Part shown: one piece after another, positions 17,829 through 25,647 of the stretch
How positions within the stretch are numbered: the first letter of the stretch is position 1
Layout: each line of letters starts with the position of its first letter
Assembly (NCBI RefSeq): GCF_001528745.1
Contig: NZ_BCNS01000129.1
Span: 1-64,000, forward strand
Direction: 5' to 3'
From: Marinobacterium profundum
GTDB taxonomy: Bacteria > Pseudomonadota > Gammaproteobacteria > Pseudomonadales > Balneatricaceae
Length of the DNA: 64,000 nucleotides
Notes under the pieces: generated by a model
What the model was told of the DNA's origin: nothing
The model's input: the letters and a program-made list of their open reading frames with translations, nothing else
Databases searched by the model: none
Program-made: the position numbers and the translations under genes

Positions 17829-18794
17829 ATGCATTTGTCTCAGTTAAAGGGCGGCGGCGTGATCTGCCGCCAGGGTGAAAGTGCACGCTTGGTAAAGGAT
17901 GCGAACAGCACCTACGGGCTGGCCATGGAAGCCATAGCGGCGACTTGCAGCCTGGCCGATATTATTGAGCGTCATGGCCTGGGTGAGTCGGTTGAGTTGC
18001 TGGCCCTGGCCGAGCAGGGCCTGCTTGACTGCCCGGTGCGTCATCCCGACAGCGCGCACATGTTTCTGACCGGCACCGGCCTGACCCATCTGGGTTCGGC
18101 CTCTACCCGTGATGCCATGCACGCCAGCGGCGAGGGCATGAGTGATTCGATGAAGATGTTCCGTGCAGGGGTTGAGGGTGGCAAGCCCGCCCCGGGCGAA
18201 ACCGGCGTGCAGCCGGAATGGTTCTACAAGGGCACCGGCGCTGTGGCCGTGGCTCCTGGGGAGGCGCTGATATCGCCGTCCTTTGCACTGGATGGTGGCG
18301 AAGAGCCGGAGATCGCCGGTGCCTATGTGATCGGGCCCGATGGTACACCCCATCGCATCGGCTTTACCCTGGCTAACGAGTTTTCCGATCATTTGACCGA
18401 GCGGCTTAATTATCTGTTTCTGGCCCATTCCAAGTTGCGCCCGGCCTCCTTTGGCCCCGAGCTCTGGGTGGGAGAGCTGCCGCGGGATATTCGCGGTACC
18501 TCACGCATTGTGCGCGACGGTGCAGTGCTGTGGGAAAAACCGTTTCTGTCGGGGGAGGACAATATGTCCCACAGCATCGCCAACCTGGAGTACCACCACT
18601 TCAAGTACGGACTTTTTCGTGCACCAGGGGATCTGCACCTGCACATGTTCGGCACCGCCACGCTGTCGGTGGCCGACGGTATAGTGGTCCAGGAGGGGGA
18701 CAGGTTCGAGATCGAGGCGCCGGACTTTGGCTTGACGCTGCGCAACCTGCTTAAGCGCGCTGCCGAGCAGACCCCCGAGGTTCAGCCCTTATGA
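17829..18794 (+). CDS. gguC: GguC/AraD1-family protein (FAH-type hydrolase/dehydratase)
   Basis: This 321-residue protein sits 11 bp after gguB and overlaps the next gene by 4 bp. GguC/AraD1 proteins belong to the fumarylacetoacetase superfamily; segments such as PQPEWFYKG-like VQPEWFYKGTGAVAVAPG, GTPHRIGFTLANEFSDH and GTSRIVRDG match that fold. In comparable clusters AraD1 is proposed to dehydrate 2-keto-3-deoxy-L-arabonate to alpha-ketoglutarate semialdehyde. That step is otherwise missing here, which supports the role. The assignment rests on context and family memory. Confidence 0.8.
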   Translation: MHLSQLKGGGVICRQGESARLVKDANSTYGLAMEAIAATCSLADIIERHGLGESVELLALAEQGLLDCPVRHPDSAHMFLTGTGLTHLGSASTRDAMHASGEGMSDSMKMFRAGVEGGKPAPGETGVQPEWFYKGTGAVAVAPGEALISPSFALDGGEEPEIAGAYVIGPDGTPHRIGFTLANEFSDHLTERLNYLFLAHSKLRPASFGPELWVGELPRDIRGTSRIVRDGAVLWEKPFLSGEDNMSHSIANLEYHHFKYGLFRAPGDLHLHMFGTATLSVADGIVVQEGDRFEIEAPDFGLTLRNLLKRAAEQTPEVQPL

Positions 18795-19594
18795 CGTCGC
18801 CGCAGAGCGCTGATCAGGCCTCTGACGTGAGCCGGCCTCGCGCTATCTACCCGGATCTGGAAGGGCGCACTGTGTTGGTGTCAGGCGGTGCTACCGGTAT
18901 AGGTAAAGCCGTGGTTGAGGGGTTCGCCCGCCAGGGTGCGCGCACTGCTTTTGTTGATCTGGCCGAAGCTGCGGGCCAGGCGCTGGAGCAACAGCTGCGA
19001 GCCGAGGGCTGCGAGGCGCAGTTCTGGTGCTGCGATATCACCGATACGGTGGCCTATCAGCAGCTGATCCAGCAGGTAGCAGAAGAGTACGGTCCCATTA
19101 CCGTGCTGGCCAACAATGCCGCCAACGATGTGCGTCATTCGCTGGACTCCCTGGGTCTGGATCAGTTCGATGCGCTGGTGGCGGTGAATCTAAAGCACGC
19201 GATGTTCGCTGCCCAGGCCGTGGCGCCCATGATGCGCAAGGCAGGCGGCGGCTCGATTATTAATTTCGGCTCGGTGGGCTGGATGATGGCCACCGCAGGT
19301 TACCCGGTCTATGCCGCCAGCAAGGCGGCGGTGCACGGCATGACGCGCGCTCTGGCACGGGAACTGGGGGCGGACCATATACGGGTCAATACCCTGGTAC
19401 CCGGCTGGGTCATGACCGAGAAACAGCTGCAGCTGTGGGTCGATGAGAGCGCCAGGGAGCTGATCAAGCGCAGCCAGTGTCTGGCAGGTTCAGTGATGTC
19501 TGAAGATATTGCCGACATGGCGCTGTTTCTGGCGTCCGATGCGGCGTCCATGTGCTCGGCACAGAATTTCATAGTTGACGGAGGCTGGGTATGA
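18791..19594 (+). CDS. SDR sugar 1-dehydrogenase (arabinose/galactose type)
   Basis: This 267-residue classical SDR has the cofactor motif GGATGIGKAVVEGFA, NNAAN near residue 112, and catalytic Tyr174-Lys178 in YPVYAASKAAVHG. It overlaps gguC and the dehydratase by 4 bp (ATGA at both ends), so translation is likely coupled. Its position suggests that it oxidises L-arabinose or D-galactose at C1 to the lactone, the first step of the oxidative pathway. The exact sugar and cofactor are not resolved by sequence. Confidence 0.82.
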   Translation: MTSPQSADQASDVSRPRAIYPDLEGRTVLVSGGATGIGKAVVEGFARQGARTAFVDLAEAAGQALEQQLRAEGCEAQFWCCDITDTVAYQQLIQQVAEEYGPITVLANNAANDVRHSLDSLGLDQFDALVAVNLKHAMFAAQAVAPMMRKAGGGSIINFGSVGWMMATAGYPVYAASKAAVHGMTRALARELGADHIRVNTLVPGWVMTEKQLQLWVDESARELIKRSQCLAGSVMSEDIADMALFLASDAASMCSAQNFIVDGGWV

Positions 19595-21336
19595 GCGAAT
19601 TCAAACCTGCAGCATGGCCACGCAAATTGCGCTCCACCGAATGGTTCGGCGGTACCTCGCGGGATCATATCTATCATCGCAGCTGGATGAAGAATCAGGG
19701 TCTGCCGGCGGATTTGTTCGACGGTCGCCCGGTGATCGGCATCTGCAATACCTGGTCCCAGTTGACGCCCTGCAATGCCCATCTGCGCGATCTGGCGGAA
19801 CGGGTGGCCCACGGCATCTATGAAGCCGGCGGCCTGCCGCTGGAGTTTCCGGTGTTCTCGGCCGGTGAGAGCTCGCTGCGTCCCACCGCCATGATGTACC
19901 GCAATCTGGCGGCCATGGATGTGGAGGAAGCCCTGCGGGCCAATCCGCTGGATGGCGTGGTGTTGCTGGCAGGCTGCGACAAAACCACACCGGCCCTGCT
20001 GATGGGTGCGAGCAGCGTGGATATTCCGGCCATTATGGTCTCCGGGGGGCCCATGCTCAATGGCTGGTTCCGCGGTGAGCGGGTCGGCTCAGGTACGGCC
20101 CTGTGGCAGATGTCGGAAGAGATCAAGGCCGGCACCATGTCCCAGGAGGACTTTCTGGAAGCCGAGCAGGCCATGTCCCGCTCGTCGGGTTCCTGCAATA
20201 CCATGGGCACGGCCAGCACCATGGCGAGCATGGCCGAAGCGCTCGGCATGGCGCTGTCTGGCAATGCAGCCATTCCCGCGGTGGACAGCCGACGCAGGGT
20301 GATGGCGCATCTGACCGGGCGGCGCATCGTACAGATGGTCAAGGACGACCTCAAGCCATCGGATATTCTTACCCGCCAGGCGTTCGAGAATGCCATTCGC
20401 GTGAACGGTGCCATCGGCGGTTCCACCAATGCCGTGATTCACCTGCTGGCCATTGCCGGGCGCGTCGGTGTCGATCTGACACTGGACGACTGGGACAAGC
20501 TTGGGCAGGACATCTCGACCATCGTTAATCTCATGCCGTCGGGCAAGTACCTGATGGAAGAGTTCTTCTATGCCGGCGGTCTGCCGGTGGTCATGCGCAT
20601 GCTGGGGGAAGGGGGCAAACTGCACCGCGATGCCATCAGCGTCTCGGGCGAGCCGATCTGGAACGACGTCAAGGATGTACGCAACTGGAACGACGACGTT
20701 ATTCGTCCGGTCGACAAGGCGCTGACCGCCAAGGGCGGCATTGCTGTGCTGCGCGGCAATCTGGCCCCCAGGGGCGCGGTGCTGAAACCCTCAGCCGCCT
20801 CGCCGCATCTGTTGCAGCACCGTGGCCGGGCCGTGGTGTTCGAAGGCATTGATGACTACAAGGCGCGTATCAACGACGAGAATCTCGATATCGACGAACA
20901 CTGCGTCATGGTGCTCAAGTACTGCGGCCCCAGGGGCTATCCGGGTATGGCGGAGGTCGGCAACATGGGTCTGCCGCCCAAGGTACTGCGCAAGGGCATC
21001 AAGGACATGGTGCGTATTTCCGATGCCCGCATGTCCGGTACGGCCTACGGCACCGTGGTGCTGCATACCTCGCCGGAAGCCGCCATGGGCGGGCCTCTGG
21101 CTGTGGTACGGGATGGCGACATGATAGAGCTGGATGTCGAAAACCGCCGTTTGCACCTGGATATTTCCGATGACGAACTGGCCGGCCGGCTGGCGGACTG
21201 GTCGGTTCCCCAGGAGTCGCCTGTCAGTGGTTATATCAAGCTGTTCCACGACCATGTGCAGGGCGCCGATACCGGTGCGGATTTTGATTTTCTGCGTGGG
21301 TGCCGAGGGTCTGCCGTACCCAAGGACAGCCACTGA
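19591..21336 (+). CDS. IlvD/Edd-family sugar-acid dehydratase (L-arabonate dehydratase)
   Basis: This 581-residue member of the IlvD/Edd family has the three cluster cysteines at the expected places: Cys52 (GICNTWS), Cys129 (GCDKTTPALLMGA) and Cys202 (SGSCNTMG). Their spacing matches the pentonate dehydratases, which carry a [2Fe-2S] cluster and Mg2+. It converts arabonate (or galactonate) to the 2-keto-3-deoxy acid. The start ATG overlaps the preceding SDR stop. By family length and context it is an arabonate-type enzyme rather than dihydroxyacid dehydratase, and no ilv genes are nearby. Confidence 0.88.
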   Translation: MSEFKPAAWPRKLRSTEWFGGTSRDHIYHRSWMKNQGLPADLFDGRPVIGICNTWSQLTPCNAHLRDLAERVAHGIYEAGGLPLEFPVFSAGESSLRPTAMMYRNLAAMDVEEALRANPLDGVVLLAGCDKTTPALLMGASSVDIPAIMVSGGPMLNGWFRGERVGSGTALWQMSEEIKAGTMSQEDFLEAEQAMSRSSGSCNTMGTASTMASMAEALGMALSGNAAIPAVDSRRRVMAHLTGRRIVQMVKDDLKPSDILTRQAFENAIRVNGAIGGSTNAVIHLLAIAGRVGVDLTLDDWDKLGQDISTIVNLMPSGKYLMEEFFYAGGLPVVMRMLGEGGKLHRDAISVSGEPIWNDVKDVRNWNDDVIRPVDKALTAKGGIAVLRGNLAPRGAVLKPSAASPHLLQHRGRAVVFEGIDDYKARINDENLDIDEHCVMVLKYCGPRGYPGMAEVGNMGLPPKVLRKGIKDMVRISDARMSGTAYGTVVLHTSPEAAMGGPLAVVRDGDMIELDVENRRLHLDISDDELAGRLADWSVPQESPVSGYIKLFHDHVQGADTGADFDFLRGCRGSAVPKDSH

Positions 21337-21387
21337 AGCTGCAACAGCGGGCTTTCTATTTCCAGCAGTAAAGGAGTTAAGTATTTA

Positions 21388-22893
21388 ATGACGTTAACTG
21401 GCAAGCACTATCTGGCAGGAAACTGGGTGTCCGGCGACAGTCACTTCATGTCCACTCCGGCCTTTGGCTCGGCCCATCAGTTTGCCGTCGGCACGCCCGC
21501 CATGGCAGATACCGCGGCCCGAGCTGCAGAAGTGGCATTTGAGAGTTACGGCTATTCCAGTCGCAGCCTGAGGGCGGCCTTTTTGAACCGCATCGCCGAT
21601 GAGATCGATGCCCGTGGCGATGCCATTACCGAAATAGGCTGCCAGGAAACCGGCCTGCCCAAAGCCCGCCTGATCGGCGAGCGTGGCCGTACTGTGGGCC
21701 AGCTGCGTCTGTTCGCACAGCATATCGAGTCCGGCGACTATCTGGAGCGCAGGCAGGATGGCGCCTTGCCCGGGCGTGCACTGTCGCGGCCTGATCTGCG
21801 CCTGATGCAGCGCCCCATCGGCCCTGTTGCGGTGTTTGGTGCCTCCAACTTCCCGCTGGCCTTTTCGGTGGCTGGCGGCGATACGGCAGCAGCATTGGCG
21901 GCGGGTTGTCCGGTGGTGGTGAAGGGGCATGGGGGTCATCCCGGTACCGGCGAAATCGTCGCCCAGGCCATTGCGGCGGCGATCGAGGCCTGTGAACTGG
22001 ATCCCGGCGTGTTCTCGCTGATTCAGGATGGCGGCCGCGAGCTGGGCCAGGCTCTGGTGCAGCATCCGCTGATTCGGGCGGTGGGTTTTACCGGCAGTCT
22101 GGCTGGAGGACGGGCGCTGTTTGATCTCTGTGCGCAGCGCCCCGAGCCCATTCCGTTCTTTGGCGAGCTGGGGTCGGTGAATCCGATGTTTCTGCTGCCG
22201 GGCGCGGTGTCGGTCCGTGCCGCCACCCTTGCGACCAGTTGGGCCGGCGCCCTGACGATGGGTGCCGGCCAGTTCTGCACTAATCCTGGTCTGGCGATTG
22301 TGATTGACGGGGCCGATGCCGATGCCTTTGTCACTGCGGCCCGGGAGGCTCTCAGCGCTGTGGCGCCCCAGACGATGCTGACCGACGGTATTGCCCAGGC
22401 GTATCGCAGTGGTGCCCACCGGCTGCAGACCAGTAACGGTGTACAAACGCTGCTGGCCAGCGACAGTGGCCAGCGTGACGCAGAGCCCTGGCTGTTCGAG
22501 ACCAGGGGGCAGACATGGCTGGCAAACCCAAACCTGGCCGAAGAGGTGTTTGGCCCCCTGGGGCTGGTGGTACGGGTGGCGGACTTTGATGAAATGCTGA
22601 CCCTCGCGCGATCTCTACAAGGGCAACTGACCTGCACTTTGCAGCTCGATAGCAGCGACAGCGAACAGGGTAGGGCACTGTTGCCGATCCTTGAACGCAA
22701 GGCCGGCCGCGTACTCGCCAATGGCTTTCCTACCGGGGTGGAGGTATGCGACAGCATGGTGCACGGCGGCCCTTATCCGGCGTCCACCAACTTTGGTGCG
22801 ACCTCGGTGGGTACTCTGTCGATCCGCCGTTTTCTGCGCCCGGTGTGCTACCAGAATATCCCGTCCGATATACTGCCGGCGGATCTGCGCTAG
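21388..22893 (+). CDS. aldehyde dehydrogenase, alpha-ketoglutarate semialdehyde type
   Basis: This 501-residue aldehyde dehydrogenase has catalytic Cys297 in GAGQFCTNPGL, general-base Glu in FFGELGSVNPMF, the cofactor region FGASNFPLAFSVAGGDT and the family GFTGSLAGG. The NFPL and GGDTAAALAAGCPVVVKGH pattern is that of NADP+-dependent alpha-ketoglutarate semialdehyde dehydrogenases. AGGAG precedes the ATG. It would complete the oxidative route by making 2-oxoglutarate. It is the last gene of the ggu cluster, and about 1.3 kb without genes follows. Confidence 0.9.
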   Translation: MTLTGKHYLAGNWVSGDSHFMSTPAFGSAHQFAVGTPAMADTAARAAEVAFESYGYSSRSLRAAFLNRIADEIDARGDAITEIGCQETGLPKARLIGERGRTVGQLRLFAQHIESGDYLERRQDGALPGRALSRPDLRLMQRPIGPVAVFGASNFPLAFSVAGGDTAAALAAGCPVVVKGHGGHPGTGEIVAQAIAAAIEACELDPGVFSLIQDGGRELGQALVQHPLIRAVGFTGSLAGGRALFDLCAQRPEPIPFFGELGSVNPMFLLPGAVSVRAATLATSWAGALTMGAGQFCTNPGLAIVIDGADADAFVTAAREALSAVAPQTMLTDGIAQAYRSGAHRLQTSNGVQTLLASDSGQRDAEPWLFETRGQTWLANPNLAEEVFGPLGLVVRVADFDEMLTLARSLQGQLTCTLQLDSSDSEQGRALLPILERKAGRVLANGFPTGVEVCDSMVHGGPYPASTNFGATSVGTLSIRRFLRPVCYQNIPSDILPADLR

Positions 22894-23004
22894 GATATTC
22901 CTCTGCCGCTTTTATGAGTCCCTGCAATCACCCTGTCCCCGGAGGTTATTCAATTGTGGCATTGTTGCCAGTCTTATTGAGTAGAGACGTTTTTAGAGGT
23001 AACA

Positions 23005-23181
23005 GTGACTGTTTTGGAAGAACCGTTATTTAATGGACTAGATGGCGACACGCCCGGCGGCAAGGTCACAGGCACCAGTACCCACCGTTTTAAAAACAAT
23101 GGGTCGAATTTCACCGATCTAGCGGAGCCTTGGGAAGGGGGGCGTCAGGGATGGGCTTCCCCCTTGCGTTGCGAAGAGTAA
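23005..23181 (+). CDS. hypothetical 58-residue frame (doubtful)
   Basis: A GTG-started frame with AGAGG about 6 bp upstream encodes 58 residues (LDGDTPGGKVTGTSTHRF in the middle). The ribosome site is good, but I recognise no family and the frame contains a GC hairpin. It may be a fragment of a decayed gene. Confidence 0.2.
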   Translation: MTVLEEPLFNGLDGDTPGGKVTGTSTHRFKNNGSNFTDLAEPWEGGRQGWASPLRCEE

Positions 23182-24031
23182 ACAACGAGCGCACTTGCTG
23201 TATGCGGCAGGGCAGATATGTGGGAACCAGTTTGTCTGCCAGGTAAATAAATCCCAATACCGATTTCCAATCGGCTGGAGTGCGAGCGTTTGTTGCAGGC
23301 AGGGCAATGTTCGTAGCTAGCTGAGGCGTTCTGTCATATTAAATCCCCCAACACCTGCCTCAACACCTAATAGTCAGGCCGCTGCTGTCGTGGTCGGATG
23401 ATTATTGCTGATCGTTTTCTGTACGCCCTTAGATATTCCCTTAGATATTGCAGATGCAATTATCCTGCGCTTTCAGTCGGTAAGGCTGCGAGGGTACGCC
23501 GGGCGGGCGGCAATGTCCCCGGGACTCTCGAAGGCTGAAAATAACATAGGTTTTAGATACCTGTTTTATTTGCTGCGCTCCCATATTCTATCGGGTCGCG
23601 GAATCGCCGCTGATCGCGAGCATTTAATACGCTTGTATGACGGCAATTACGTCGAATAAATGCAATTTTATTGACAAATTTCAATAAGTAATCAGGGTTG
23701 TCTATTGCTGTTTTAGTGGCCAAAATCGTTGCGTCAGGGGTGTCATGGCTATAAGGTTGAGTACTGGCTAACAAACGGTTCAGCGACTGTTAACGCAAGC
23801 GTAAAGACAGCGTTGATAATTGGGCTAAGATATTAGGCTCATGTGGCGGGAGCGTCGAATGGTTGTATTGAGCTATTGGTCCATTTCACCGATTCGGTGC
23901 GGCTGATAATGCTGAAACATTGTCTGCGTGGCGATATTGTTCAGTATCCACGGGGATGTCAGAACAGGTTTTGTACGAGTTGTTACCTTATGTGAGTGCT
24001 CAGACCCCCTTTGGGTTTGCCTGTTATAGGG

Positions 24032-24045
24032 AATTTGTACAAATT
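24032..24045. promoter_or_regulatory. 14-bp palindrome upstream of the secretion operon
   Basis: AATTTGTACAAATT is a perfect palindrome about 170 bp before the tolC-type start, just ahead of an AT-rich TAATAAT. It is a candidate operator. A related half-site TTTGTAC lies about 70 bp upstream. Confidence 0.45.
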
Positions 24046-24071
24046 TTGTTGCTTGGCGAATAATAATACGA

Positions 24072-24106
24072 ACGCCTGTAGTCGATTGATACTGCAGGCG
24101 TATTTT
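24072..24106 (+). terminator. hairpin with T-tail in the operon leader (possible attenuator)
   Basis: ACGCCTGTAG (24072-24081) pairs with CTGCAGGCGT (24092-24101, one G-U pair) and TATTTT follows. It lies about 110 bp before the tolC-type ATG and reads towards it. It therefore either ends an upstream transcript or attenuates the operon. Confidence 0.55.
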
Positions 24107-24213
24107 GCTTGCAGGGCGGTTGCGGTTTGATGTGTCGGATTGGCTCAATCCCCGGGTGTACAGGGATACTTAACAGGCCAATGGCTGCAAACAGCGCCAG
24201 GGGAATAACACGA

Positions 24214-25563
24214 ATGCGATTTAGCAAGCTGGTTCGATTGTGCGCAGGTTTTGGCGTTTTGTGCTGGAGCGCATCGGCGCCTCTGGTGCAGGCAGAAAAT
24301 CTGATTGATATTTATCAGTCGGCGCTGCAGTCAGATCCGCGTCTGGGCAGCGCCACCTTTGATCATGCCGCCGGTGCCGAAGTGGTCACCCAGGCCTGGG
24401 CCGGTTACAGGCCCGTCATCACGCTGGGTTACGACAGCATCGACACCACTCAGGATGTCACTAGTAATGGCGCTAGTGGAGCCTTCGAGGACGGTAGTAC
24501 TTCCTTCCCCACCACCAGTTGGACCCTCAGCGTGACCCAGCCCATCTTCCGCTGGGCCAATTACAAACGTATCGGCCAGGCCAAGGAAGAGTTGCTGCAG
24601 GCCGACGCCGAGCTGATTCAGGCTGAACAAGACCTTATTTTACGCGTGAGTGAAGCTTACCTGGGCGCCTTGTCGGCCGCCGACGAACTGCGTTTTCTGG
24701 ATGCCGAGCGCAGCGCCGTTGCCAAACAGCTGGATCTGGCCCGGGGCCGTGAGCAGGCCTCTATCGGGCGCGCGGTAGACCGCTACGATGCTGAGGCCCG
24801 CATGGCGCTGGTGGAGGCTGATTATGCGGTGGCCGAAGTCGCGCTGCGTGATGCCTATGAGGCGCTCTACGAAATGGCAGGCCGTGATCCAGAGGTGCTG
24901 GCGACCCTGCAGGATGATATCGATCTGCAGTTGCCCCAGCCGGCGGACGATCAGTACTGGATCGATGCCGCCATGAAAAACAATCCGGCCCTGGTGGTTC
25001 AACGCCATGTGGTCAATGTCTCCCGCACCGAAATTTCCCGTCAGAGCGCCGGGCACTACCCGACCCTGGATGCAGTGCTGAGCAAGAGCAACCGCGATAC
25101 CAAGGGCTCACTTTTTGGTGGCGGCAATGAGGTCGACACCCAGGAGTTGATGCTGCGCCTGAGTGTACCCATCTATGCCGGCGGTTCTGTCAGTTCGAAG
25201 AAACGCGAGGCCGTCGCCCGTTATCACAGCTCCGAGCAGGAAAAGACGCGGTTGTTGCGTGAATCGCGCCGCCAGTCCCGTGATGCCTACTGGGGTGTAA
25301 TGAATGCGGTAAAACGCACCGAAGCGCTGAACAAGGCAGTGGCCGCACAGCAGGCCACTCTGGACCTGCGCCGCGCGGCCTACCAGTCGCGCCTGGAAAC
25401 GGCCATCAGTGTGCTGGATGCAGAGCGTGATCTGTATTCGGCCAAGCGCGATCTGGCACAGGCCAAATACGATTACCTGCTCAACAGTCTGCGCCTCAAG
25501 GCGCTGGTTGGCGTGCTGACGCAGGATGATCTGAATCTGATTAATGGTTGGCTGCAAGGCTGA
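24214..25563 (+). CDS. TolC-family outer-membrane channel protein
   Basis: This 449-residue protein has a signal peptide (MRFSKLVRLCAGFGVL, cleavage near VQAENL) and then the TolC/OEP duplication: LIDIYQSALQSDPRLGSA and ITLGYDSIDTTQ in the first half, and RRQSRDAYWGVMNAVKRTEA and TAISVLDAERDLYSAKRDLA in the second. It has the usual length for type I secretion channels. ATG 24214 is preferred over the upstream 24109 ATG because AGGGG lies before it and the signal peptide then sits at the N-terminus. It is the first gene of the 29-kb block; 84 bp separates it from the giant gene. It most likely forms the outer-membrane exit for that protein. Confidence 0.9.
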   Translation: MRFSKLVRLCAGFGVLCWSASAPLVQAENLIDIYQSALQSDPRLGSATFDHAAGAEVVTQAWAGYRPVITLGYDSIDTTQDVTSNGASGAFEDGSTSFPTTSWTLSVTQPIFRWANYKRIGQAKEELLQADAELIQAEQDLILRVSEAYLGALSAADELRFLDAERSAVAKQLDLARGREQASIGRAVDRYDAEARMALVEADYAVAEVALRDAYEALYEMAGRDPEVLATLQDDIDLQLPQPADDQYWIDAAMKNNPALVVQRHVVNVSRTEISRQSAGHYPTLDAVLSKSNRDTKGSLFGGGNEVDTQELMLRLSVPIYAGGSVSSKKREAVARYHSSEQEKTRLLRESRRQSRDAYWGVMNAVKRTEALNKAVAAQQATLDLRRAAYQSRLETAISVLDAERDLYSAKRDLAQAKYDYLLNSLRLKALVGVLTQDDLNLINGWLQG

Positions 25564-25647
25564 CACCTAACAACACAGGTACGTGGTGTTTTTGCCCGAA
25601 GTTTCGGTGAAGGCATAGCATGAGTGACTTAACGCGGGGGCGTTGCT

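Larger units (their letters stand above)
22894..24213. other. 1.3-kb gene-poor leader before the secretion operon
   Basis: Apart from a doubtful 58-codon frame at 23005-23181 I find no convincing gene in this stretch, which is visibly more AT-rich than its flanks. It holds a GC stem at 23135-23165, a 14-bp palindrome (24032-24045) and a terminator-like hairpin (24072-24106) close to the tolC-type gene. A TTTGTAC motif occurs near 23966 and again in the palindrome. The length suggests a long, regulated leader or a non-coding RNA for the giant-protein operon. I could not assign a promoter with confidence. Confidence 0.5.

Noticed and set aside
16501-17886. 461-codon minus-strand frame across gguB
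   Set aside because: His/Gln-rich shadow of a membrane permease gene; no motif and no plausible ribosome site.
24109-24213. longer start for the tolC-type gene at 24109
   Set aside because: This would bury the signal peptide behind 35 residues, and the ribosome site lies before 24214.
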